DNA from: Labilithrix sp.
Lineage (GTDB): Bacteria > Myxococcota_A > Polyangia > Polyangiales > Polyangiaceae
Length of the DNA stretch: 64,000 nt
Direction: 5' to 3'
Assembly: GCA_019637175.1 (NCBI GenBank)
Contig: JAHBWD010000002.1
Location: 124,001 to 188,000, forward strand
Shown here piece after piece: positions 47,478 to 56,475 of the stretch. Position numbers and translations under genes: made by a program. The notes beneath the pieces were generated by a model that was not told the origin of the DNA, ran no database searches, and saw only the letters and a list, made by a program, of their open reading frames with translations. Each line of letters starts with the position of its first letter. The first letter of the stretch is position 1.

Positions 47478-48107
47478 TCAAGCCGCCTTCGCCTCGGCCT
47501 CCGCCGCGAGCGCGCCGATCACCGCGGGCCGCGCGCCCATGCGCTGCTCGAACGCGACGATGTTCGGAAAGGGGGTCAGATCGAGCGCGAACTTCTTCGC
47601 CCATTGCGTCACCGTGAAGAGATACGCGTCGGCGACGCTCGGCGTCTCGCCGACCAGATAAGGGCGCATGCCGAGCTTCTCGTCGAGGAGCGCGTAGCGG
47701 CGACGCAAGAGCGCGAGGCGATCCTCGCGAAACGCCGCCGGCGTCTTGTCGTTGAAGAGCGGCGAGTACGACTTGTGAATCTCCGTGCCGATGTACGCGA
47801 GCATCTCGATCAGCCGATAGCGCGCGAGCGTGCCGGCGAGCGGCGCGAGGCGCGCGTCGGGCTTCTGATCGGCGAGGTAGAGGAGGATCGCCGGCACCTC
47901 CGTGAGAACATCGTCGCCGTCGATCTCGAGCGCAGGGACGTACCCCTTCGGGTTGATGCGCAGGTAGTCCTTCCCGCTCGCCGTCTTCTTCGTGCGCAGG
48001 TCGACTCGCTCGAGCTCGAAGGGCAGGCCGGCTTCGCGCGCGACGATGTGGGGCGCGAGAGAGCAGGCGCCGGGAGAGAAGTAGAGCCTCAGGTCGTTCA
48101 CGATCAT
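47478..48107 (-). CDS. Glutathione S-transferase, beta-like
   Basis: 209 residues. Thioredoxin-fold N-terminus with LYFSPGACSLAPHIVAREAG (beta-class-type Cys-Ser), the cis-Pro KGYVPALEI and ESD-like TEVPAI, then the helical domain with SVADAYLFTVTQW. Conjugates or reduces with glutathione in the cytoplasm. Just upstream (13 bases) of the Nudix-hemerythrin gene on the same strand. Confidence 0.88.
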   Translation of the reverse strand: MIVNDLRLYFSPGACSLAPHIVAREAGLPFELERVDLRTKKTASGKDYLRINPKGYVPALEIDGDDVLTEVPAILLYLADQKPDARLAPLAGTLARYRLIEMLAYIGTEIHKSYSPLFNDKTPAAFREDRLALLRRRYALLDEKLGMRPYLVGETPSVADAYLFTVTQWAKKFALDLTPFPNIVAFEQRMGARPAVIGALAAEAEAKAA

Positions 48108-48146
48108 GCGCCACGGCTCTGCATCACGCGTGCCGAGGAGGATTCG

Positions 48147-48425
48147 TCAGCGGCAAGCCGCGTTGCACGACTCCTTCGTGCGGTCACACCGCGCGGAGCA
48201 AGCCTCGTCCATGCCGCAGCGCGTGCTGCAGCTCGACCACGCGCTGATGCAACGATAGTCACACGCTTGCTTGTCCTGCTTCGGCTCGGGGCCGGAAGGC
48301 GTCTTCGTCGGCTGGGCGTGCGAGCGCGCCTCGGGCTCGACGCGGTGCGCCTTCTTCGAGCGCGTGTAGAACGCGATCCCCACGAGGGCCACCACGATGA
48401 CGACCAGGAGCAGCTTGCTGTCCAT
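48147..48425 (-). CDS. Small membrane-anchored cysteine-rich protein
   Basis: 92 residues. N-terminal membrane helix (LLLVVIVVALVGIAFY), polar linker, then eight cysteines in CxxxC pairs (CDYRCISAWSSCSTRCG, CSARCDRTKESCNAAC) that fit a disulfide-braced helical hairpin. Function unknown. Confidence 0.6.
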   Translation of the reverse strand: MDSKLLLVVIVVALVGIAFYTRSKKAHRVEPEARSHAQPTKTPSGPEPKQDKQACDYRCISAWSSCSTRCGMDEACSARCDRTKESCNAACR

Positions 48426-48459
48426 CGCTCGATGGTAGCGGTTTCGCGGATCGGCGGCT

Positions 48460-48891
48460 TCAGCCCGCCGCGAGCATCCGGCAGGCGTCGGTCGCCGTGA
48501 AGATGCCGATGACCCGCCCTCGCTCGATCACCACGGCGCAACCGAGCTTTCGCTGCGCCATCGTGGCGGCGACCTCGCTGACCGTCGCCGACGGCCCGAC
48601 GGCGAAGGCGTCGACGCTCATCGCGTCGTCGACGGTGTCGGCGTCGAGGTCGACGCCCGCGATCGTCTCGAGGAAGTAGAGGTCGCGCTGCGAGAGGAGA
48701 CCCACGAGACGCCCCCGCTCGAGCACCGGCAGGTGGCGCACCTTGTTCTCTCGCATCATCCGATGCGCGGTCGCGAGCGTTTGATCGCGGCCGATCGTCA
48801 GAGGCTGAGGTGACATCACCTTCTCGACGGCCGCGTGCGGGCCGGTCTTCCGCCGCGCTCTCACCTTGGTCTTGCTGACTGTCGCGCCCAT
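48460..48891 (-). CDS. CBS-domain-pair protein
   Basis: 143 residues, two CBS domains (SPQPLTIGRDQTLATAHRMM, VRHLPVLERGRLVGLLSQRD, then DAMSVDAFAVGPSATVSEVA, GCAVVIERGRVIGIFTATDA). Binds adenine nucleotides and acts as an energy or redox sensor in many stand-alone cases. Very close paralogue of the protein at 62.6-63.1 kb. Confidence 0.88.
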   Translation of the reverse strand: MGATVSKTKVRARRKTGPHAAVEKVMSPQPLTIGRDQTLATAHRMMRENKVRHLPVLERGRLVGLLSQRDLYFLETIAGVDLDADTVDDAMSVDAFAVGPSATVSEVAATMAQRKLGCAVVIERGRVIGIFTATDACRMLAAG

Positions 48892-48944
48892 GCGCGACGT
48901 TCAAGCAATTCGCCGGCCATCGAGGCGCGTGGCACGACCTCTGC

Positions 48945-49586
48945 GTGCTCGCGCGCGTGCGCCGTTCGATGGCAAGCGCCGCGTGCCTCGCCGCAGCGGT
49001 CCACGTCCGCCTCGCGGACGCGGCCGATCGCGCCTACGAATCGCCGGCGCCGAGGCCAGGCCTCGAGATCGCGCTCGGGCAAGCCTTCACTCAGCCGTTC
49101 GGCGAGCTCCGCGGTGAGACCGGGATGCTCTCGGTGGCGCACGGCGGCGTCGCAGTGGACCTCGGGCTCGGCGCGAGGCTCGACGCGCGCTGGGTCACGA
49201 GCGCCTCGCTCCAGTACGACGAGCTCTTCGCCGAGCGCGCAGAAGGGGCGCGCGGCCTCACGCCCGGCCTCGCCGTCCGCTTTCATCCGTTTCCGTACGG
49301 ATCGCCGAATCCGTGGGTCGAGCTCGGCGTGGGCTATCGCTTCTTGTGGGAGAGCTTCTCGCCGTTCGCGCCGAGCACCTCGAGCCACGGCCTCCAGCCG
49401 GCGCGGCTCCGCGTCGGCGCGGACGTCGCGCGCCTCGGCCAGCTCGTGCTCGCGCCGTTCGTGGGCGCAGACGTGAACGTCTTTCTCTTCCAGAGCCCGG
49501 GCGCGTCGAGCGTCATCGACGATCCGCGCGTGAGCACGTTCGTGCTCGCCGGCGTCATCGGACGCTTGGAGATGCCTTCGCGTTAG
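48945..49586 (+). CDS. Exported outer-membrane barrel-like protein
   Basis: 213 residues from GTG 48945, or 205 from ATG 48969. Signal peptide, then alternating strands (LEIALGQAFTQPFGEL, WVELGVGYRFLW, VFLFQSPG) and a C-terminal VLAGVIGRLEM. No family recognised. The 3' end overlaps the convergent YedE-like gene by 32 bases. Confidence 0.6.
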   Translation: MLARVRRSMASAACLAAAVHVRLADAADRAYESPAPRPGLEIALGQAFTQPFGELRGETGMLSVAHGGVAVDLGLGARLDARWVTSASLQYDELFAERAEGARGLTPGLAVRFHPFPYGSPNPWVELGVGYRFLWESFSPFAPSTSSHGLQPARLRVGADVARLGQLVLAPFVGADVNVFLFQSPGASSVIDDPRVSTFVLAGVIGRLEMPSR

Positions 49587-49980
49587 GCGTGACGATCATG
49601 GCGGCCGTCATGCCGGCGACGAAGACGAGCGCGGCGACCGAGCCCGATCCGGCGGTGACGAGCGCAGGGCCGGGGCAGAAGCCGCCGAGGCCCCACCCCA
49701 CGCCGAAGATCGCGGCGCCCGCGAGGAGCCTCCCGTCGATCCGCGTCTGCGCCGGCAGCTCGAATCGAGCGCCGAAGAGGGGCGCGGCGCGGCGGATCAC
49801 CAGGCGATACGCGACGAAGTGAACCGCGATGGCGCCCACCATGACGAACGCGAGACTCGCGTCCCACGCGCCGGCGAGATCGAGGAAGCCCGCGACCTTC
49901 GAGGGCTTCGTCATCCCCGAGATCGCGAGCCCGACGGCGAAGAGCGCGCCGCTCACGAACGCGACGACGTTCGACCTCAT
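49555..49980 (-). CDS. YeeE/YedE-family half-transporter (DUF6691-like)
   Basis: 141 residues, four membrane helices, with WGLGGFCPGPAL, the conserved Cys loop of this half. Coupled by an ATGA overlap to the other half upstream. The pair makes a split YeeE/YedE (PmpB-like) channel for sulfur compounds such as thiosulfate. Confidence 0.85.
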   Translation of the reverse strand: MRSNVVAFVSGALFAVGLAISGMTKPSKVAGFLDLAGAWDASLAFVMVGAIAVHFVAYRLVIRRAAPLFGARFELPAQTRIDGRLLAGAAIFGVGWGLGGFCPGPALVTAGSGSVAALVFVAGMTAAMIVTPNAKASPSVR

Positions 49981-50405
49981 CGCGACCCCACGACGTGACG
50001 AACGACGAAGACGGTGATGAACGCCGTCGCCATGAAGGTGCCGGTGGCGGCGAGCGATCGAACGGAGAGGCGGCTGATCCCGCAGACGCCGTGGCCGCTC
50101 GTGCACCCGTTGCCGAGGCGGGTGCCGACGCCGACGACGACGCCGGCGACGAGCGCGAGGGGCAGCCCCGGCGTCCACGTGGAGGCGAAGCTCTCGGGTC
50201 GAAGCAGGTGCAGCGCAGCACCCACGACGACCAGGCCGGCGACGAAGCTCGCCCGAAACGCGCGATCGGGCACGCCGCGCCGGAACAAGTTGCCGTAGAG
50301 GCCGCTGATCCCGGCGACCCTCCCGTGCGTGAGGAGGAGGATCGAAGCCGCGAGGCCGATGAGCGCGCCGCCGAGGAGCGCCGAGAGAGGAGTGAGGTCG
50401 TTCAT
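49977..50405 (-). CDS. YeeE/YedE-family half-transporter (PmpA-like)
   Basis: 142 residues, four membrane helices with GNGCTSGHGVCG, the signature cysteine-glycine motif lining the pore in TsuA-type thiosulfate transporters. First gene of a two-gene unit. No rhodanese or sulfur dioxygenase gene is adjacent. Confidence 0.87.
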   Translation of the reverse strand: MNDLTPLSALLGGALIGLAASILLLTHGRVAGISGLYGNLFRRGVPDRAFRASFVAGLVVVGAALHLLRPESFASTWTPGLPLALVAGVVVGVGTRLGNGCTSGHGVCGISRLSVRSLAATGTFMATAFITVFVVRHVVGSR

Positions 50406-50445
50406 GATCGGGCGAGGCGTCGCCACGGTCATGCATAGCGCAGCG

Positions 50446-50946
50446 TCACGCCGCGCGCATTTCTCGTTCGAGGTAGTCGTGCGGGATCTCGCCTCGCTCG
50501 GCGCACACGCCGTGATCGATGAAGAGCACGCGCGACGGACGGATGAGATAGATGTGCTGCGCCCCGCGCGGGGCCGGCTCGGACGAGGTCCACCAGAGGC
50601 GATCGGCGAACGGATACCGCTCGCGGAACGCCGAGAGCACCTCGGCGCTCCTCGCGCCCTCGACGCGCTCGGCGACGCCCTCGAGCTGGACGCCGCGGAT
50701 CTCATGCCAGTGCGCCACATCGTCGTGGATCGTCGCGGCGACGTGATGATCGGCTTCGATGTTGCGGACGTGCCTCGAGTCGTTGCGCGAGACGAAGCAG
50801 AGCGCGAGGCCTCGATGAACGTAGAAGACGGGCGCCGCCCACAGGCCCTCGGGACCGGCGGTGGCGAGGCTCATGCAGTGGTGCTTCCTCACGTACGCGA
50901 TCGCGCGCTCGACGAGCTCGCTCGAATCGATGGGCTCCTGCGGCAT
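50446..50946 (-). CDS. Pyridoxamine 5'-phosphate oxidase-like flavin-binding protein
   Basis: 166 residues from ATG 50946. Split-barrel fold with MSLATAGPEGLWAAPVFYVH and IRGVQLEGVAERV, typical of the PNPOx/general stress protein group that binds FMN or haem-related cofactors. It sits 40 bases upstream of the YeeE/YedE pair on the same strand, so probably one operon. Confidence 0.8.
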   Translation of the reverse strand: MPQEPIDSSELVERAIAYVRKHHCMSLATAGPEGLWAAPVFYVHRGLALCFVSRNDSRHVRNIEADHHVAATIHDDVAHWHEIRGVQLEGVAERVEGARSAEVLSAFRERYPFADRLWWTSSEPAPRGAQHIYLIRPSRVLFIDHGVCAERGEIPHDYLEREMRAA

Positions 50947-51034
50947 GGTCGGCCTCTCTCCCTCTCGCCTCTTCGCCTCTTCGCCGAGGAGGAGCAAGAT
51001 CGACTCCAGTCCGAGAGAGCTCGTCTGCGCGCGC

Positions 51035-52348
51035 TCACTGAGGTCGGCCGGGTAGGTTCACGGGATCCGCGCCGGTGACTTGCTTGATCGAATCCCAGAG
51101 GAGCTGCTTCGCGTACGTCGGGTTGTGGACGCCGAGGTCCTTGCTCCTCGCGACGACGAGATAGTTGTAGAGTGCACCTGCCGTGGGGCCGTCGGCGACG
51201 ACGTGACCGCCGCCGGGGGCGCCGCCGGGGCGCACCTTGTCGAGGTGGAACTGCCGATCTTCGAGCTGATCGTCCGCGAGCGGCGCGTACGGCGCGCCTC
51301 CCGAGCGCGTCAGCATGCCCGCCGCGTTGAGCGCCGCTTGCAGCTCGCCGAGCGCGTCGCGCACCAGCGTCTGACCGTTCTGGATGTCGAAGCTCGTCCC
51401 GGTGTACTGCGTGTGGCACGTCTTGCAGAAGGCGACGGCCGGCTTCATCGTGTGGTCGGGCACGTCGCCGTTCGCGGCGACCGGGCGCATGTGACACGAG
51501 ACGCACGCGTCGGCGAGGCCCGCGTGGGCCGACGACGCGTACGCGAGACCCGCGAACTCGTAGCCGCCCTTGCCCGAGTAGACGTCGGCCTGTGGTCCCT
51601 CGTGCGGCCCCCAGTTGACCGAGGAGAGCGTGTTGTTCGTCGCGCGGACGTAGAAGGTCACGTCTTTGCGCGACTTGTGACAGAAGACGCACACGTTGCC
51701 CGCGCGGTACGCGAGCGGCGTTCCCGTCGGCGACGCCGCCGACGGATCGCCCGTTCTCTCGATCACGACCTGATCGGAGACGCCGCCGGGGACGCGGATG
51801 GCCGCCTGGCCCTTGACGTACTTTCCGGTGACGTGAGGATCGTTGGTCGGGTTGAAGTCGTGGCACGTCGAGCAATGAATGCGTCCGATGGCCGTCGCGC
51901 CGCCGTAGCCGATCTCGCTGACGCTCCCGCTGCTCGTCCTGAAGTTGAGGTGCCCCTTCGGAACGTCGGCGGGCACGCCGGCGTCGGGCGCGACGGTGTA
52001 CTTGTTCGAGAGGCGGTTCTGGAGTCCGTCGATCGCGTGGCAGTTGCCGCACACGCCGCCGCCGATCTCGTTCTGCTGCGGGTGCGAGTGATGGCTGAAG
52101 CGCCACTGATCGACGACGCCGCCGAACGTGTGGCAAGGCGTCGTGCACGCGCCGCTCAGCGCGGCGCCGCCCTCTGCGCTCGGGCCGGGAGCTCCGGGGA
52201 GCCCCGGAGGACCGGGCGGTCCCGCCGGGCCGGGATCGCCGCCGGCGCCGTTCAGCCCGTCGGCGGCGCTCCCGCACGCCGCGAGACTCGCGCTCACCCC
52301 CAGAGCGACGAAGACGAAGGTGAGACCGATCGCGCGCGTGAGCTTCAT
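51035..52348 (-). CDS. Multihaem c-type cytochrome lipoprotein with collagen-like linker
   Basis: 437 residues from ATG 52348. Lipobox SLAACGS, then a collagen-like GPAGPPGPPGLPGAPGP stretch (about residues 40-60). The haem domain has five CxxCH sites by my count (CGNCH, CSTCH, CVFCH, CVSCH, CKTCH) plus one CTTPCH (CxxxCH), and free histidines. Lipid anchoring with a rigid stalk suggests a surface-exposed electron carrier or reductase. Divergent from the next cytochrome gene with only 32 bases between starts. Confidence 0.85.
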   Translation of the reverse strand: MKLTRAIGLTFVFVALGVSASLAACGSAADGLNGAGGDPGPAGPPGPPGLPGAPGPSAEGGAALSGACTTPCHTFGGVVDQWRFSHHSHPQQNEIGGGVCGNCHAIDGLQNRLSNKYTVAPDAGVPADVPKGHLNFRTSSGSVSEIGYGGATAIGRIHCSTCHDFNPTNDPHVTGKYVKGQAAIRVPGGVSDQVVIERTGDPSAASPTGTPLAYRAGNVCVFCHKSRKDVTFYVRATNNTLSSVNWGPHEGPQADVYSGKGGYEFAGLAYASSAHAGLADACVSCHMRPVAANGDVPDHTMKPAVAFCKTCHTQYTGTSFDIQNGQTLVRDALGELQAALNAAGMLTRSGGAPYAPLADDQLEDRQFHLDKVRPGGAPGGGHVVADGPTAGALYNYLVVARSKDLGVHNPTYAKQLLWDSIKQVTGADPVNLPGRPQ

Positions 52349-52380
52349 CGGGCTCCGCCTTTGCATTCAGTGCGCCATTG

Positions 52381-53865
52381 ATGCGTCGCTCGTTCGCCCT
52401 CGCTTCCGCGGTCGTCGTCGCCGCGCTCTTCGCGTGCGAGACGTCGGACGACGACGGCGTCGTCGCCTACCGCGGAGGCGCGCAGCCGATCCTCGAGGCG
52501 CGATGCGTGCGCTGCCACGCAGATTCTGCGCCGGCCGGCGGCTTCTCCGCGAGCTCGTACCTCGGCGCCGTCGGGTGCACCGCCTCCGGCGCGCCCGCGC
52601 TCGCGGCGGCGCTCGATCGCGCCGACCACGCCCAGCACCTCAGCGCCGAAGAGCGCGCGGTGCTCGTGGCGTGGCTCGCCGCGGGCAGCCCGCGGAGCGT
52701 CGCGAGCCTCCACGGCGCCGGCTTCGCCGATCCACGCTCGCCGTCGAGCCACGGGCGCATGCTCCGCGCGAGCGGCTACGCGCCGATCACCGACGCCTCG
52801 CACCCCGACGCGTGCGGCACGTGTCACGACGGCGCGGTCCGTCGAGAAGGAATCGCGTTCGGCGCGCCCGACGCACCCTCGTGCACGAGCTGTCACGCGC
52901 AGCCCGGCGGCGTGCTCGCGTGCAGCACCTGCCACGGACACAACGACAAGGCGTACCCGCCGCGCAACCCGTGCTTCTTCCCGAGCGATCGCGCCGACCG
53001 AACACACGCGGCGCACGTCGAAGCGAGCGCGTCGCGCGCGCGCGGGCTCGCGTGCGCGGCGTGCCATCCGACGCCCGGCGCAGGAGACTTCTCCGGCGTG
53101 CACGCGAACGGCTACACCGACGTCGCGTTCGACTACACGATCGCCGGGCGCGAAGCGAAGCACGACGCGACGTCCGGACGATGCGCCGGCACGTGCCACG
53201 ATCGCGGAGGCGCGCGACCTGCGCCGGCGTGGGGCGAGACCGCGATGACGTGCAACGACTGCCACGCATCGCCGCCCGCGGATCACTATCGCGGCGCGTG
53301 CACGAGCTGTCATCGCGAGGCGAACGCGACCGGCACCGCACTCATCGCGCCCGCGCTCCACGCCGACGGAAAGGTCGACCTCGGCGACGGCAGCGGCCGC
53401 TGCGGTGCGTGCCATGGCCGCGGCGACGATCCTTGGCCCGACACCGGCGCGCATCGCGCGCACGCGGCGCCCGCGAGCGCGCTGCAAGTCGCGTGCGAGA
53501 CGTGTCACGACGCGCCCGGCGCGGGCGAGGCGCACCCCCGCGGGACGGGCACGCCCGCGATCAGGCTCGCCGGGCTCGCGACGCGCGGCGGGCGTCGCGC
53601 GTCGTACGATCCGGTCACCAAGACGTGCAGCGGAACGTACTGTCACGAAGGATCGGGCGCCGCCCTCGCCGCGCCGCGATGGACCGACGGAGCCGACGCG
53701 CGCGCGTGCAACTCGTGCCACGGCGCGCCGCCTCCGCCTCCGCACGCGCAGAGCGCGACGTGCGGAGGAGCGGCTTGTCACGAAGGGCGAACGACCGGCC
53801 TCGCGATGACGGCCGCCGGAAGGCTCTCGCACGTCGACGGCGTCATCGATCGCGGCCCACCCTGA
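52381..53865 (+). CDS. Multihaem cytochrome lipoprotein with CxxCH and CxxxxCH sites
   Basis: 494 residues from ATG 52381. Lipobox ALFACETS. An early single-haem domain (ILEARCVRCHADSA) is followed by a helix pair as in planctomycete-type cytochromes, then a run of sites. By count there are ten CxxCH, one CAGTCH and two CxxxxCH (CSGTYCH, CGGAACH). The alternating long and short sites match the Geobacter C4xC/C2xCH domain found in outer-membrane electron-transfer proteins. Convergent with the 25-haem gene. Confidence 0.85.
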   Translation: MRRSFALASAVVVAALFACETSDDDGVVAYRGGAQPILEARCVRCHADSAPAGGFSASSYLGAVGCTASGAPALAAALDRADHAQHLSAEERAVLVAWLAAGSPRSVASLHGAGFADPRSPSSHGRMLRASGYAPITDASHPDACGTCHDGAVRREGIAFGAPDAPSCTSCHAQPGGVLACSTCHGHNDKAYPPRNPCFFPSDRADRTHAAHVEASASRARGLACAACHPTPGAGDFSGVHANGYTDVAFDYTIAGREAKHDATSGRCAGTCHDRGGARPAPAWGETAMTCNDCHASPPADHYRGACTSCHREANATGTALIAPALHADGKVDLGDGSGRCGACHGRGDDPWPDTGAHRAHAAPASALQVACETCHDAPGAGEAHPRGTGTPAIRLAGLATRGGRRASYDPVTKTCSGTYCHEGSGAALAAPRWTDGADARACNSCHGAPPPPPHAQSATCGGAACHEGRTTGLAMTAAGRLSHVDGVIDRGPP

Positions 53866-53875
53866 CGCGAGACGA

Positions 53876-55423
53876 TCAGTGCGTGAACACGTGGCAGCCC
53901 TTGCAGACCTTGGCCTCGGGTTGGTGATCGCGACGGTCGGCGTGGCACGTGCCCGTGCACGTCGCGCGATCCGAGCGCGGCGGACCGTGCGACGTGTGGC
54001 ACGTCGCGCACGCCGCGTGTGAAGGCTTCGCGTGGAGCCCGGCGAGCGATGAACGCGCGTGGCACGACGTACACGACGGCGGCTGCTCCACGCCCTTCGG
54101 CCCGTGCGGCCTGTGACAGCTCGCGCATCCTCCGGTCGTGTGGAGCGCCTTGCCCTTCGTCTTTTCGGTGTGGCAGCTCGTGCATGATGCACGCATTCCG
54201 AGCGATCCCGAGTGCGTGTCGTGGCACGTGTCGCACGCGGCGTGGCCCTTCGGCGCGGTGCTCGCCTCCGCGGCGTGGCAGCTCTTGCACGTCGCCGGCT
54301 TCGCCACCGGCGCGTGAGCGGAGCCGTGGCAAGACGCGCACGCCTCGTGACCGGGCCGCTTCGCGGTCTTCGCGCCTTGCTCGGCATGACAGCCAGCGCA
54401 GAGCGCCGTGCCCTGGATCGCGAACGCGTGCGGGGTGTGGCACTGCGTGCAAGCGACGCCCTTCGCGTGGAAGGCGTGGTCGGTCTTCGCGGCGAAGTGA
54501 CACGACGAGCACGACTCCGTCTTCGCCGAGCGCTCGCCGTGGGGCGCGTGACACCCCGTGCACGCCGCGCCCTTGGCCGATGCCGGGTGCGACGGCCTCA
54601 CGCTCTCGTGACAGCGCGCGCACGCCTTCTCTGGCGACGCCTGGGGTCGATGCGTCTCGTGGCAGCTCTTGCAGTCGGCGTGCGCCGAGGTCTTCTCGTG
54701 CGCGAGCGTGGTGACCTTCGCGTGGCAGCTCGTGCACGCCTTGGGTTTGTCCGGCTCGTGCGGCGCGTGACAGCTCGCGCACGCGACGTGACCCTTGCCG
54801 GTGAGCGCCGCGCGATGATCGGCGTGGCACGTCGTACAGTTCTCTCGCGCGGCTTCCTTTCCGCTGTGGGGCGCGTGACACGAAGTGCAGAGCGCGCCGG
54901 GGGAGCTCCCCGCTTTGATCGCGAGCGCGCCATGCGTCACGGTCTGCTCGTGGCAGCTCGTGCACTCGGCGCGGATCACGCGCTCTTCGCCGTGGGCTGC
55001 GTGGCACGTCTTGCACGGCGCTCCGTCGCTCGCGTGATGCGCGAGGGTGGCCGCTCCTCCTCCGCCGTCTTTCGCCGCGTGGCAGTCGGCGCAGCGCGCC
55101 TCGGCCTTCTCCGCGCCGAAGACGTGACACGTGAGGCACGTCGTCGGACCACGATGCGCGTGCTTCGCCTCTCCTTCGTGACACTTCGCGCACGAAGCGA
55201 GCGGCGCCGGTCCGCCGCCTTCCGCGTGACACTCGGTGCACGCGATCTTCTTCGCGCCGACGTGGAGCTCGTGCATCGGCGTCTCGCGCGCGGTCTTCCA
55301 CGTGATCGGGACGTGCTCCTCGGGCGACCGCGGCTCCGGCCGCTCGCGGATCGCGAGCGCCGCGAGCGCCGCGACCGCGATCGCCGCCACCAAGACGAGG
55401 AGCGCGAGGCGGGGCCTCTTCAT
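53876..55423 (-). CDS. About 25-haem membrane-anchored periplasmic cytochrome
   Basis: 515 residues from ATG 55423. One N-terminal membrane helix (LALLVLVAAIAVAALAALA), then an almost uninterrupted series of CxxCH sites, 24 by my count, plus CTGTCH near the end, one haem per about 19 residues. Many sites sit in CxSCHAPH-like repeats, indicating growth by internal duplication. Such density gives a molecular wire. ATGA overlap with the 13-haem lipoprotein places it third in the porin operon, so it may bridge the periplasm. Confidence 0.88.
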   Translation of the reverse strand: MKRPRLALLVLVAAIAVAALAALAIRERPEPRSPEEHVPITWKTARETPMHELHVGAKKIACTECHAEGGGPAPLASCAKCHEGEAKHAHRGPTTCLTCHVFGAEKAEARCADCHAAKDGGGGAATLAHHASDGAPCKTCHAAHGEERVIRAECTSCHEQTVTHGALAIKAGSSPGALCTSCHAPHSGKEAARENCTTCHADHRAALTGKGHVACASCHAPHEPDKPKACTSCHAKVTTLAHEKTSAHADCKSCHETHRPQASPEKACARCHESVRPSHPASAKGAACTGCHAPHGERSAKTESCSSCHFAAKTDHAFHAKGVACTQCHTPHAFAIQGTALCAGCHAEQGAKTAKRPGHEACASCHGSAHAPVAKPATCKSCHAAEASTAPKGHAACDTCHDTHSGSLGMRASCTSCHTEKTKGKALHTTGGCASCHRPHGPKGVEQPPSCTSCHARSSLAGLHAKPSHAACATCHTSHGPPRSDRATCTGTCHADRRDHQPEAKVCKGCHVFTH

Positions 55424-56475
55424 GGCGCGTGGCACTGACGGCAAGGCTCGTCGCGGCGCGCGTCGAGCGCGCTCGCGAAGCCTCGCCCGTGCGGGTTACC
55501 GCCCGGACCGCCGACGCGGTGACATCCGACGCAGAGCGCCTCCCCCGATCCGCCGTGACAGCTCGCGCAACCTCCGGGATCCAGCCGCGCGGCGCGGCCG
55601 TGCCCGCCGCCGCGCGCGCGGACCCAGTCGGGCGGGTGCGGATTCCGCGCGGCGCCGGCGGCGGCGGACGCGGCGCGCCCGCGCGTCGCGTGGCAGTCGA
55701 GGCAGAAGCGCTCGCTCTCGTGGCACGTCGAGCAGAGGCCCGGCGCGGCGCGCGCTTCATCGGCGTGGCGCATGCCGAAGCCCGCGCGATGCAGCCCCGT
55801 GAGCCGCGGCTTGTCGAACGAGAAGCGCCACGGGAGCGCCGCCGTGCTCACGCCGTGACACGCCGCGCACGAGGCCTCGCTGTGGCACGTCGCGCAGAGA
55901 TCGCGCGCGCTCGCGGCGCGCACGCCGTGCTCGCGCACGAAGTCGCCGTCGTGGATGACGTGGCTCGAGGGCCGCTCGAGCTCCGCAGGCAGATCCGCGT
56001 GACAGCCGTCGCACTCGCGCGTGCTCCACTGCTTCTCGTGCGCGTGGCACCCGAAGCATTGCGCCATCGGCGGCCTGATCTTCGCTTGCTCCTTCTTTCC
56101 CGCCGCCGCGTGGCAAGGCACGCACTCGCCGCCCACCTTCGGCACGTGCGCGTCGTGCGCGAAGCGGAGGTGCTCGCGCGCGAGCGCGCTCTCCTCGCGC
56201 GTGCGTCGATCGCCGTGACAATTGCCGCACGGCCTCGTGTCGTGAGGTCTCTCATGACACGTGGTGCACGTCGACGTCGACGGGAGGTGGAGATCGCCTC
56301 GATCGCCTGCGCGCGCGACGCCTTCGTGACACGTCACGCAGCTCACGCCCGCGAGCGCGTGCGCGCGATGCTCGAACGGGCGCTGCGCGTCGCGAGGCTT
56401 GATCCCGAGGAGCCCCGCGCACGCGGCCATCGAGAGCACGAGCGCGAGGAGCGCGAGCCGAACGAGCGGCCTCAC
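55420..56475 (-). CDS. 13-haem outer-membrane lipoprotein cytochrome
   Basis: 351 residues from GTG 56475, overlapping the barrel stop by four bases (GTGA). Lipobox LSMAACAG, then 13 CxxCH sites by count (CVTCH, CTTCH, CGNCH ... CRQCH). In Geobacter-type porin-cytochrome conduits a barrel is paired with a periplasmic and an exposed lipoprotein cytochrome, and this gene sits in that place. Confidence 0.87.
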   Translation of the reverse strand: MRPLVRLALLALVLSMAACAGLLGIKPRDAQRPFEHRAHALAGVSCVTCHEGVARAGDRGDLHLPSTSTCTTCHERPHDTRPCGNCHGDRRTREESALAREHLRFAHDAHVPKVGGECVPCHAAAGKKEQAKIRPPMAQCFGCHAHEKQWSTRECDGCHADLPAELERPSSHVIHDGDFVREHGVRAASARDLCATCHSEASCAACHGVSTAALPWRFSFDKPRLTGLHRAGFGMRHADEARAAPGLCSTCHESERFCLDCHATRGRAASAAAGAARNPHPPDWVRARGGGHGRAARLDPGGCASCHGGSGEALCVGCHRVGGPGGNPHGRGFASALDARRDEPCRQCHAP

